Below are positions 15,373 through 22,185 of a DNA stretch of 37,451 nucleotides, in pieces. The stretch is from Roseiarcus sp050015575. Its GTDB lineage: Bacteria > Pseudomonadota > Alphaproteobacteria > Rhizobiales > Beijerinckiaceae. Numbering within the stretch: the stretch's first letter is position 1; every line of letters starts with the position of its first letter. The position numbers were made by a program, and so were the translations under genes. The DNA lies in assembly GCA_050015575.1 (NCBI GenBank), contig JBEKBD010000012.1, forward strand, positions 1 through 37,451, given 5' to 3'. The notes under the pieces are model-generated. The model was not told the DNA's origin. It saw only the letters and a list, made by a program, of their open reading frames with translations, and did not search any database.

Positions 15373-17315
15373 TCCCGCGCCAGCGCGTCGACCGGATCGA
15401 GCCGCGAGGCGCCGCGCGCCGGCAGCCAGCCGAAGACGACGCCGATCAGGGTCGAACAGCCAAAAGCGAGCGCGATCGAGGTTCCCGAGTAGATGAACCG
15501 GAAGCTCGATCCGAGCAGCGTGAAGAGGACGCCGGAGCCGAGCGCCGCCAGCACGCCGAGCGCCCCGCCGATCAGGCAGACGAGCACGGCTTCGATGAGA
15601 AACTGTTGAAGAATATCGGAGCGCCGCGCCCCGACCGCGACGCGCACGCCGATTTCCCGCACGCGCTCCGAAACGGACACCAACATGATGTTCATCACGC
15701 CGATGCCGCCGACGATCAGCGAGATTATGGCGATGGCGGCGATGAGCGCCGTCATGGTCTGGGTCGTCGAGGTGATCGCGTTGCGGATGTCGCTGGTGTT
15801 GAAGACGAAGAAGTCGCGCGCGCCATGACGTCTCTCGAGGAAGCTGGTCGCCGCCGTCTCGGCGAGGTCGTTTTCGACATTGTCGGCCACCCGCAGAACG
15901 ATGCTGCGCAGCGACGTGTCGCCGAGAAACCGCGCCTGGACGGTCGAATAGGCGAGGAATATCGAGATGGTTCCGCTCGAGCCGAAGCCCTGCTGTTTCT
16001 GCGTCACGCCGATCACGGTGCAGGGAACCTTGCCGACCAGGATCACTTTGCCGAGCGGATCGTCGCCCACGTCGAACAGCGTCTTGCGCGCATTCTCGTC
16101 GATCACCGCCGCCTGAGAGAGCGTGCGCTCGGCGCTTGCATCGAAGAAGCGGCCCAATTGCAGCTTCGTGCCTTTGACGGCGAAATAGTCGGCGCCCACG
16201 CCGTTGACCTGCGCGCTCGCCTCGATGGCGCCATAGCGCAGCGAACTCGACGTCGAGACCGTCGGCGTGGCGCCGGCGGCGTAGCCCTGCCGCGCCAGCG
16301 CTTCGGCGTCCGCCAACACCAGGGTCTTGATCTTGGCCGCGCGAGTGTCGCCAAACCCTTTGCCGGGGAAGATCTCCAGCGTGTTGGTGCCGAGCGCCGA
16401 AATGTTGGAGAGCACCTTGCGCCGCGAGCCCTCGCCGAGCGCCACCATGGCGACGACGGAGGCGATGCCGATGACGATGCCGAGCATAGTCAGGAAAGTG
16501 CGCAATCGGTGGGACGCCATCGCGAGCGCCGCCATGCGTAGGGATTCGTAGAACCTATCGATCGGCGCGCGCCACGACGACGCAGCGCCGGCCGACGGCG
16601 CGGCGCGCGCCGAGGTCGCCCGCGGCGGCCCGACGAGGCGATCGGCGACTACGCGGCCGTCGGAAATCTCCACGACGCGGCGCGCGCGCCGAGCCACCGC
16701 GGCGTCGTGGGTGACGAGGATCACGGTGCGTCCCTCGGCGTTGAGTTCATCGAGGATTTTCAGGACTTCCTCGCCGGAATGGCGGTCGAGAGCGCCGGTC
16801 GGCTCGTCGGCGAGGATCACCTCGCCGCCATTGATCAGGGCGCGGGCGATCGAGACGCGCTGCTGCTGGCCGCCCGACAATTGTCCGGGACGATGATGGG
16901 CCCGATCGGCCATGCCGAGGCGCGCCAGCAGCCGCTCGGCCGACGCGCGCCGGCCGCTTGGCGCGACGCCGGCATAGATCGCGGGAATTTCGACGTTGCC
17001 GAGCGCGCTGAGCTCGGGAAGAAGATGATAGCGCTGAAAGATGAAGCCGAAATGCTCGCGACGCAGCTCGGCCTGCTCGTCCGGCTCGAGCGTCGCGGTC
17101 GAGCGGCCATCGAACCGATAGTCGCCCGCGGTCGGCCGGTCGAGACAGCCGATCAGGTTCATCAGGGTCGACTTTCCCGAGCCCGAAGCGCCCATGATCG
17201 CGACGAATTCGCCGCGCGCGATATCGAGATCGACGTCGCTCAGCGCCGCGATCGAGCTCTCGCCCGAGGGAAACTCGCGGCTTACGCCGCGAAGTGAGAT
17301 GAGAGGTTCGGACAC
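15369..17315 (-). CDS. macB: MacB ABC exporter (ATPase-permease fusion)
   Basis: A 648-residue protein, the same length as E. coli MacB. The N-terminal ATPase has Walker A GASGSGKST (42-50), signature LSGGQQQR, Walker B VILADEPTGALD and an H-loop VTHD. A linker leads to a membrane helix near residue 285 (MLGIVIGIASVVAMVALGEG), a periplasmic domain, and three C-terminal helices with the FtsX-like core. It drives export of macrolides, peptides or lipids by mechanotransmission through MacA. The start is the GTG at 17315, four bases after macA; the longer upstream frame overlaps macA and is not MacB-like. Confidence 0.94.
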   Translation of the reverse strand: MSEPLISLRGVSREFPSGESSIAALSDVDLDIARGEFVAIMGASGSGKSTLMNLIGCLDRPTAGDYRFDGRSTATLEPDEQAELRREHFGFIFQRYHLLPELSALGNVEIPAIYAGVAPSGRRASAERLLARLGMADRAHHRPGQLSGGQQQRVSIARALINGGEVILADEPTGALDRHSGEEVLKILDELNAEGRTVILVTHDAAVARRARRVVEISDGRVVADRLVGPPRATSARAAPSAGAASSWRAPIDRFYESLRMAALAMASHRLRTFLTMLGIVIGIASVVAMVALGEGSRRKVLSNISALGTNTLEIFPGKGFGDTRAAKIKTLVLADAEALARQGYAAGATPTVSTSSSLRYGAIEASAQVNGVGADYFAVKGTKLQLGRFFDASAERTLSQAAVIDENARKTLFDVGDDPLGKVILVGKVPCTVIGVTQKQQGFGSSGTISIFLAYSTVQARFLGDTSLRSIVLRVADNVENDLAETAATSFLERRHGARDFFVFNTSDIRNAITSTTQTMTALIAAIAIISLIVGGIGVMNIMLVSVSERVREIGVRVAVGARRSDILQQFLIEAVLVCLIGGALGVLAALGSGVLFTLLGSSFRFIYSGTSIALAFGCSTLIGVVFGWLPARGASRLDPVDALARE

Positions 17316-17319
17316 GGGC

Positions 17320-18597
17320 TCACAACGCTCCGGGGGGCGCAGGCATGGCGGAGGCCGTCGTTTCCCGAGAACGCCGACCAATGACGACGCGCTCGCCCGC
17401 CGACAGCCCTGAGCGGATTTCGCATCGCACCTTGTCGTCCAGACCGACCTGCACGATCCGGCGCTCCGTCGTTCCGCCGGAGTCGACGACTTCGATCGTG
17501 CGTTCGCCCTTGGCGTCGGGCCCCGACAGCGCCGCCGTCGGGATCGTCACGACGCCCTTCGCCGCGTCGAGCACGATGCGCACCTGGGCGGTCATATAGG
17601 TCCGCAGCACGCCGTCCGGGTTCGGCACCTCGAAGCGGCCGTAGTAGTAGATCGCGGACGAAGTCGACGAACTCGAAGACGACGAGGTCGAGCTCGAGGA
17701 CGTCGACGAAATCTCGGAGTCCGAGCGAATGGAGTCGGGCGCCGGGTCGAGCGACTCCAGCGTCGCCTCCCATTGGCGCTCCGGCGCGCCGAGGATGGTG
17801 AAGACCGCTTTCTGGCCGATCTTCACTTTCGGCGCGTCGGCTTCCGAGATCTCGGCGCGCACCAGCATGCGGTCGATCTGGCCGAGCACGACGATTGTCG
17901 GGGCCGACTGGACGGCGTTGACGTTCTGGCCTTCCTGCGCGGCGACCAGCAGCACGGTCCCGTCGATCGGCGCGGTGATGCGGGTGTAGCCGAGCTCAAC
18001 GCGCGCGCTTTCGACCTTGACCTCCGCTTCCTCGATCTGTGCGGCCAGCGAATCGATCTGCGCGCGGGTCGTCTCGACGGTCGCCTTCGCCGACTCCCAG
18101 GAATCGCGCGAGGTCGCCTCCTTGGCGAGCGTCGCCTGTTCCCGCGCAAGCGCGGACTCGGCGTAGGCGAGCGTCGCCTCCTTCTGCCGCTTCTGCGCGC
18201 GCACGTCGTCGAGCGCCGCTTCGGCCGTCTTCAGGTCGTTCTGCTGCGTGACGTTGTCGATCTCGGCGACGAGATCGCCGGCCGCGAAGCGTTTGCCGAT
18301 CGCCGCGTTCATTCTCGTGATGCGGCCCGAGACCTGCACTCCGACCGCGACGAGCTGTGTCGGCCGCAGACTGCCGGTCGCTTCCACCGCCTGTTCGACG
18401 TCGCCGATCGTCGCCTCGGCGACCAGCAAGTCGGCGAACGGGTCGGCGGCGAGCTTCGCGCGCAGCCACGCGCCGCCGCCGACGCCGAGCAAGACGAGGC
18501 CTATCGCGGTCGCGGCGAGGCGACGGGGCCAGCGGCGCCGACCGCGGGTCGTCGCGGCGCGAAGTCCGGTTGATGGCGACTCGTCGGCCGCGCTCAA
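17320..18597 (-). CDS. macA: MacA periplasmic adaptor, TTG start
   Basis: A 425-residue membrane-fusion protein. Basic N-terminus, one membrane helix (about 28-46), lipoyl half, long coiled-coil hairpin (about 115-200), second lipoyl half (TRITAPIDGTVLLVAAQEGQ) and beta-barrel. A Ser/Thr-rich tract at residues 297-314 precedes AIYYYGRFEVPNPDG. It is written with mixed codons (TCG, TCC, TCT, AGC, AGT), so it is a maintained linker rather than slippage of one codon; similar tracts occur in other MacA proteins. The start is TTG, overlapping the regulator stop in a TTGA junction, which implies translational coupling. Confidence 0.92.
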   Translation of the reverse strand: MSAADESPSTGLRAATTRGRRRWPRRLAATAIGLVLLGVGGGAWLRAKLAADPFADLLVAEATIGDVEQAVEATGSLRPTQLVAVGVQVSGRITRMNAAIGKRFAAGDLVAEIDNVTQQNDLKTAEAALDDVRAQKRQKEATLAYAESALAREQATLAKEATSRDSWESAKATVETTRAQIDSLAAQIEEAEVKVESARVELGYTRITAPIDGTVLLVAAQEGQNVNAVQSAPTIVVLGQIDRMLVRAEISEADAPKVKIGQKAVFTILGAPERQWEATLESLDPAPDSIRSDSEISSTSSSSTSSSSSSSTSSAIYYYGRFEVPNPDGVLRTYMTAQVRIVLDAAKGVVTIPTAALSGPDAKGERTIEVVDSGGTTERRIVQVGLDDKVRCEIRSGLSAGERVVIGRRSRETTASAMPAPPGAL

Positions 18598-19217
18598 GGC
18601 TGTTCGCCCCGCGAAGGCTGCGCATAGCCGCGCAGAAACAAACGCAGCGCGCTCTCGACGCGGCGATCGATCGCGGCGGGATCAGGCGGGGGCAGTCCAA
18701 TCGCGCGGTCGAAGGGCAAGCGCCCTTGGACGAGGGACGTCAGATGATCGGCGGCAAGATCGGGATCGTCGATCGACAGCGCGCCGCGCTCGGCCATCTG
18801 CGCGAGCAGCCGCGAAAGTCGCGCCCGCAGCGCCATCGGCCCGGCGGCGTGAAATCGTCTAACGAGGTCCGGGAATCGGTGCAGGTCCGTCACGAAGAGC
18901 CGGTAAATCTCCAGCCCCCGCCCGTCGGCGAAAAAGCTCGCGAGGCCGCGCGCAAAGGCGCGCAGCACGCCCTCCGCGTCGCCCTCGAAGACTTCCGGGA
19001 TCGGAACGCGCTCTTCGACGTGGGGGCTCTCGATCTCGATGATCTCGGCGAACAGCTTTTCCTTGCTGTCGAAATGCGCGTAGAGCGTCGCTTTGGAGAC
19101 CCCGGCGGTCTTGGCGATGTCGTCCATCGAAACGGCGGCGTATCCGGATCGGGCGAACAGCCGCTGCGCGGCGTTCAGCATCTGCTCTGATTTCCTGAGT
19201 GCGCGCTCCCGCGGCAT
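18594..19217 (-). CDS. TetR-family regulator of the macAB-nodT operon
   Basis: A 207-residue repressor with the helix-turn-helix at about residues 12-58 (AAVSMDDIAKTAGVSKATLY) and an AefR-type C-terminal domain (EIYRLFVTDLHRFPDL). It is the first gene of the exporter operon and overlaps macA by 4 bp. A near-palindrome sits over its own -10 box, so it probably represses itself and the pump. The ligand is unknown. Confidence 0.9.
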   Translation of the reverse strand: MPRERALRKSEQMLNAAQRLFARSGYAAVSMDDIAKTAGVSKATLYAHFDSKEKLFAEIIEIESPHVEERVPIPEVFEGDAEGVLRAFARGLASFFADGRGLEIYRLFVTDLHRFPDLVRRFHAAGPMALRARLSRLLAQMAERGALSIDDPDLAADHLTSLVQGRLPFDRAIGLPPPDPAAIDRRVESALRLFLRGYAQPSRGEQP

Positions 19218-19239
19218 GTGCGTGCGTCCCTTTCATTGA

Positions 19240-19275
19240 ACTAAACCGTATAGTCTAGCCAACGTTCGAATACAA
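19240..19275 (-). promoter_or_regulatory. promoter and operator of the TetR-macAB-nodT operon
   Basis: On the minus strand a TTGTAT -35 box (19270-19275) and a TATACG -10 box (19247-19252) are 17 bp apart. The -10 lies within ACTATACGGTTTAGT (19240-19254), a palindrome centred on one base with six of seven pairs matching. The start codon is 23 bases beyond. Confidence 0.7.
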
Positions 19276-19386
19276 GGTGGGGAAGGGGTTGGTCAGGCCT
19301 TCAAACTCGAGTCGACGACGCTCGACGGATTGCGTTTTGCGTGATTCCGCGTGGTGGCGGAACGCCGGCCCCCACAAAGCGCGAGA

Positions 19387-19405
19387 GCCGCCTCGACGAG
19401 GCGGC
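19387..19405 (-). terminator. hairpin downstream of rpsD
   Basis: The arms GCCGCCTCG and CGAGGCGGC are perfect 9-bp complements around a single base; realistically a 7-bp stem with a 5-base loop. It lies 34 bp past the rpsD stop on the minus strand. There is no T-run after it, so intrinsic termination would be weak. Confidence 0.45.
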
Positions 19406-19438
19406 CCCTGCAATTTCCCAAACCCGATCGAACGTCGC

Positions 19439-20056
19439 TCAGCGCGAATAGAACTCGATCACCAGGCTCGGCTCCATGTGGGTGGGGTAGGGCACTTCCG
19501 TCAGGCCGGGAATGCGCGTCATCTTGGCCGTGCCCTTGGCGTGATCGACCTCGATGTAATCGGGAACGTCGCGTTCGGCGGAGGCCTCCGCCTCGAGCAC
19601 GACCGCCAGCTGGCGCGAGGATTCCTTGATCTCGACGAGGTCGCCGACCTTGACTTGATACGAAGCGATGTTGACGCGCCGGCCGTTGACCTTGACGTGG
19701 CCGTGGTTGACGAACTGGCGCGCGGCGAAGACGGTGGGCACGAACTTGGCGCGGTAGATCAGCGCATCGAGCCGGCGCTCGAGCAGGCCGATCAGATGGG
19801 CGCTCGAATCGCCCCGCAAGCGCAGCGCTTCGGCGTAATATTTGTGGAACTGCCGCTCCGAGATGTTGCCGTAATAGCCCTTGACCTTCTGCTTGGCCTT
19901 GAGCTGGGTGCCGAAATCGGTGGCCTTGCCCTTGCGGCGCTGGCCGTGCTGGCCGGGGCCGTATTCGCGTTTGTTGACGGGGCTCTTGGGGCGGCCCCAG
20001 ATGTTCTCGCCCATACGGCGATCGATCTTGTACTTGGCTTCGGCGCGCTTCGTCAT
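19439..20056 (-). CDS. rpsD: 30S ribosomal protein S4
   Basis: A 205-residue primary 16S rRNA-binding protein that nucleates 30S assembly. The N-terminal domain (WGRPKSPVNKREYGPGQHGQ, then RRKGKATDFGTQL) is the zinc-free form without the CxxC cluster. The S4 RNA-binding domain follows at about residues 93-155 (RRLDALIYRAKFVPTVFAAR, VNHGHVKVNGRRVNIAS). As in many alphaproteobacteria the gene stands alone, outside the ribosomal operons. AGGAAC ahead of the ATG is the ribosome-binding site. Its upstream region has repeated, mutually complementary arms that may serve control. Confidence 0.98.
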   Translation of the reverse strand: MTKRAEAKYKIDRRMGENIWGRPKSPVNKREYGPGQHGQRRKGKATDFGTQLKAKQKVKGYYGNISERQFHKYYAEALRLRGDSSAHLIGLLERRLDALIYRAKFVPTVFAARQFVNHGHVKVNGRRVNIASYQVKVGDLVEIKESSRQLAVVLEAEASAERDVPDYIEVDHAKGTAKMTRIPGLTEVPYPTHMEPSLVIEFYSR

Positions 20057-20092
20057 CGCAGTTCCTCTGATGAACGTCCAACGGTCAGGGAA

Positions 20093-20217
20093 CGCGCCCT
20101 CCTCTGCGCCGGGCCTTCCCGAGGGGGAGGGCTCCGCGCCGACAGACTTGCGCCGAGCAAGGCGCGAGCCGCGGGTGCGTCAAACGACGAACGCGCCCTC
20201 TTCAATTCGAGGGCGCG
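20093..20217 (-). promoter_or_regulatory. candidate rpsD leader with competing hairpin arms
   Basis: On the plus strand CGCGCCCTC occurs twice (20093-20101 and 20192-20200), each within a direct repeat of about 15 bp starting GAACGCGCCCTC. Its complement GAGGGCGCG occurs once (20209-20217). In a minus-strand rpsD transcript the first arm (20217-20209) could pair with either later copy, giving a short hairpin with an 8-base loop or a long one ending about 37 bases before the start codon. Whether the transcript begins upstream of 20217 is not known. Confidence 0.4.
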
Positions 20218-20362
20218 CCCGCCGCGGCTCCCGTAGGCTGCAATCCCCGCGCTGTCAAACCGAAATTGAAGCGATTCGCCGTGCGCGCGGCGCCGTTCGC
20301 CCGGCGCTTCGACCGCTCGGCGACGAAATCGGAAGGGTCGGCGGACATTCTGTTGACGAAAT

Positions 20363-20377
20363 GTTCCTCTTATGTTC
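20363..20377 (+). promoter_or_regulatory. LexA-box-like direct repeat (GTTC-N7-GTTC)
   Basis: GTTCCTCTTATGTTC matches the alphaproteobacterial SOS box GTTC-N7-GTTC exactly, with a T-rich spacer, directly after a TTGACG that could be a -35. It lies in noncoding DNA between rpsD and the DUF2019 gene. About one such match per strand pair is expected by chance in a window this size, so the context is the main support. Confidence 0.4.
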
Positions 20378-20414
20378 CACTCTCAACATCTCCATTCGAG
20401 CCAAGGCGATTGGA

Positions 20415-20688
20415 ATGGGCGCGTTTCCCCTCTTGCGTTTCTTCCGCCTGAGCGACGAGGGCGTGCGTTGCGACGAGAAGGGGCGGTTCGTCGGCGCCGC
20501 GCCGATGCTCGACCAATCGCGTGCGGATCCCGCGCGTCAAACGTAGGTTGATCACCGACTGGTGCAACAGCACGGATCGGAATGACCCGAGTGGGCGCCG
20601 CCGTCGACAGGTCGCGAGCGACATGGATTACTACGCGCAGTGTCAGGACGCCTTGGCGACGCTGCGCATGTTCGGAGTGCTGCAATGA
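20415..20688 (+). pseudogene. possible gene relics upstream of the DUF2019 gene
   Basis: Two short frames look more like protein than the surrounding shadows. The first (20415-20546, 43 residues) begins MGAFPLLRFFRLSDEGVRCD and continues with EKGRFVGAAPMLDQ. The second, in another frame, is open until 20688; its last 21 residues from an ATG at 20623 read MDYYAQCQDALATLRMFG and end in VLQ, and its TGA overlaps the ATG of the DUF2019 gene. They may be remnants of one frameshifted gene or of two genes. I assign no family. Confidence 0.35.
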
Positions 20689-21491
20689 ACGCGGAAGATT
20701 ATGCCGCCCTTCCGACTGATCGCCTGCTCGAACTCTTCGCGGATGCCGCTAAGCGGTTCGGGCTCGGTAGCAGCCAAGTGACGTCGCTGCGGCGGCTGCG
20801 CGACTCGCTTGCTCCGCCTGCCCAAAGTCCCAAGGAACAAAACCCTGCCGAGGATCTCGAGGAACAAAAGTCCGCCGCCGCCCAGCTCTGGGCGACGAGC
20901 GCCGTTCTCAAAGCGCGTCGTCCGATCGCTCAGGTGGAGCGGATGTTGGAGGACGACGACCCCGACATCCGCGCCACCACGGCGATGTTCTTGGGCGGCC
21001 TCTCCCCGGAATTGGCCGAGGCGGCGACCGAATCGTATCTGGTGGAGATGCCGACGCGCGAAGTTCTCGCCTTGCAGCGCCGCGCGCGCCAGGCGCCGCC
21101 GGAGCGGCCGACGCTGGAGGAAATGTCCGACGACGAGCTCGTCGCCCGTTTCGAGGACGCCGCGCTGCGCGAAAGCGGGGCCGGTTTCCTCGACTACCTC
21201 GAAAACCCCGCCGACAAGGACGTGCAGAACCGCATCGTCAGCGAAGTCTGGGCCATCATGCGACAGTTGAAGGCGCGCGGCCTGCTCGCGAGGCTGCTGC
21301 CGCTTTTCGCCAGCGACAACGTGACCGTCCGTCGCGAGGCGGCCACCGCGTGCCTGCGCACCGCCGAGGCGCAAGCGATCGGCGTGCTGGAGGAAGTCGC
21401 CCGCAACCGGGCTGGTTCCCGCGAGGGGTTCGAAGCAGGCCTGGCCCTCGTGCGCTGGCGCAAGGACGGATCGATCGTCTACGGCGTATGA
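20685..21491 (+). CDS. tandem DUF2019 (HEAT-like) protein
   Basis: A 268-residue protein without signal peptide or membrane segment. Residues about 150-268 match DUF2019, an all-helical HEAT-like domain: EMSDDELVARFEDAALRES, an LKARGLLARLLPLFASDNVT stretch and REAATACLRTAEAQAIGVLE. Residues about 6-130 repeat the same layout in diverged form: ALPTDRLLELFADAAKRF, AVLKARRPIAQVERMLEDDD and PDIRATTAMFLGGLSPELAE. So the gene is an internal duplication. The function is unknown; DUF2019 genes often sit in variable loci, and an immunity-type or scaffold role is only a guess. The ATG at 20685 lacks a strong ribosome-binding site and overlaps a preceding stop, so coupling is possible. A decayed copy of its C-terminus follows. 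Confidence 0.75.
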   Translation: MNAEDYAALPTDRLLELFADAAKRFGLGSSQVTSLRRLRDSLAPPAQSPKEQNPAEDLEEQKSAAAQLWATSAVLKARRPIAQVERMLEDDDPDIRATTAMFLGGLSPELAEAATESYLVEMPTREVLALQRRARQAPPERPTLEEMSDDELVARFEDAALRESGAGFLDYLENPADKDVQNRIVSEVWAIMRQLKARGLLARLLPLFASDNVTVRREAATACLRTAEAQAIGVLEEVARNRAGSREGFEAGLALVRWRKDGSIVYGV

Positions 21492-21643
21492 GGGCGGCGA
21501 TCGCGTGTCTTCGCGCTGCCGAACCCGAGGCGATCGCGTCATGGGAAAGCGTCGCGCGAGACGGAATATTCAGCGAGGGCTTCGCCGCACGCCAAGCGAT
21601 CGCCGGGTAGCGTGGGGATGGAATAGTCGTCTACGACTTATGG
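21488..21643 (+). pseudogene. decayed third copy of the DUF2019 C-terminus
   Basis: The frame starting at the ATG that overlaps the previous stop (21488) reads MRAAIACLRAAEPEAIASWE and then SVARDGIFSEGFAARQAIAG before a TAG at 21608-21610. This aligns without gaps apart from small changes to the C-terminus of the preceding gene (REAATACLRTAEAQAIGVLE, then EVARNRAGSREGFEAGLALV). Past the TAG the same frame continues RGDGIVVYDL, matching RKDGSIVYGV, so the TAG replaces the Trp of RW. The position of the parent stop is a TGG here. It is a duplicated and mutated segment, not a functional gene by itself. Confidence 0.7.
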
Positions 21644-21827
21644 GAGCGCCGGAGGCGCCGCGTCGCGATGGCAGCCATGCGACGTTCGCATAGAAAATTG
21701 CAGATTTCATCACTCAAACTGCGACATTTTGGCATAATTTTCGAAATTGCCCAAGTTTGCCGCAAATCCGCCGCCGGTTGACCCTATCTCTTCATGCTAT
21801 CGTCGCATGGCTTACCGCACTGCAGCG

Positions 21828-21856
21828 TTGACTTTTGCGGTGCAATACATTACGTT
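21828..21856 (+). promoter_or_regulatory. sigma-70-type promoter candidate for the DUF1127 gene
   Basis: TTGACT (21828-21833) and TACGTT (21851-21856) are separated by 17 bp. They lie at the end of a low-GC island (about 21690-21860) that contains TTTCGAAA and several A/T runs and is the most AT-rich noncoding stretch of the window. The leader to the DUF1127 start would be about 90 bases. Confidence 0.5.
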
Positions 21857-21910
21857 ACGGCCGTCGTAGAGAAGGAACGCCTGAGACATTCGCGCTGGCG
21901 GAGAGGTCAG

Positions 21911-21955
21911 ATGACCGAGTCCGGCGGCCCCCTAACCCAATGGAGACTGCCATGA
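21911..21955 (+). CDS. candidate 14-residue leader peptide before the DUF1127 gene
   Basis: The frame MTESGGPLTQWRLP starts at an ATG four bases after GGAGAGG and ends in a TGA that overlaps the ATG of the DUF1127 gene (ATGA). Its own ribosome-binding sequence and the overlap suggest translational coupling, but the peptide is too short for codon-based proof. Confidence 0.4.
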   Translation: MTESGGPLTQWRLP

Positions 21956-22107
21956 ACTTTTCCTTCATTCGCCAATATTTCCGTGATCGGCGTGTGTACC
22001 TGTCGGTGATCCGGGAACTGTCGACCTATACGGACCGCGAACTGCAAGACCTCGGCATCGATCGCGCCGACATCGAGCACATCGCCCGCTCGGCCGTGCG
22101 CGGCTGA
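21952..22107 (+). CDS. DUF1127 small protein
   Basis: A 51-residue basic protein: MNFSFIRQYFRDRRVYLSVI, then RELSTYTDRELQDLGIDRAD, then IEHIARSAVRG. The LSxxxDRELxDLGIxRxDIxxxAR pattern is the DUF1127 (YjiS-like) signature. Small DUF1127 proteins in alphaproteobacteria have been linked to RNA turnover and phosphate or stress physiology; the role here is inferred only from family. The ATG at 21952 has GGAG six bases upstream; an in-frame ATG at 21940 has no ribosome-binding site and was not chosen. Confidence 0.9.
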   Translation: MNFSFIRQYFRDRRVYLSVIRELSTYTDRELQDLGIDRADIEHIARSAVRG

Positions 22108-22128
22108 GCCCACGCGCCGACGCCCCCA

Positions 22129-22149
22129 CGGGGCCGTCCTGTCGCCCCG
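22129..22149. terminator. weak hairpin between the DUF1127 gene and the LysR gene
   Basis: CGGGGC (22129-22134) pairs with GCCCCG (22144-22149) around 9 bases in the convergent spacer. A second palindrome, CCCCGCGGGG, overlaps it. There is no T-run on either side. Confidence 0.3.
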
Positions 22150-22185
22150 CGGGGAGCGCCGCCGCCAAATCCCGCCTCGGCCGCG

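Larger units (their letters stand above)
20057..20684. other. 628-bp region between rpsD and the DUF2019 gene
   Basis: It holds the rpsD leader repeats (20093-20217), a LexA-box-like motif (20363-20377) in a lower-GC patch, and short frames that look like coding relics (20415-20688). No complete gene is supported. Confidence 0.5.

Noticed and set aside
19293..20081. 262-residue minus-strand frame overlapping rpsD
   Set aside because: It is the rpsD sequence read in the wrong frame; the real S4 frame is unambiguous.
21720..21770. Sigma-54 promoter in TTGGCATAATTTTCGAAATTGCC
   Set aside because: The GG to GC spacing is too long for the -24/-12 consensus.
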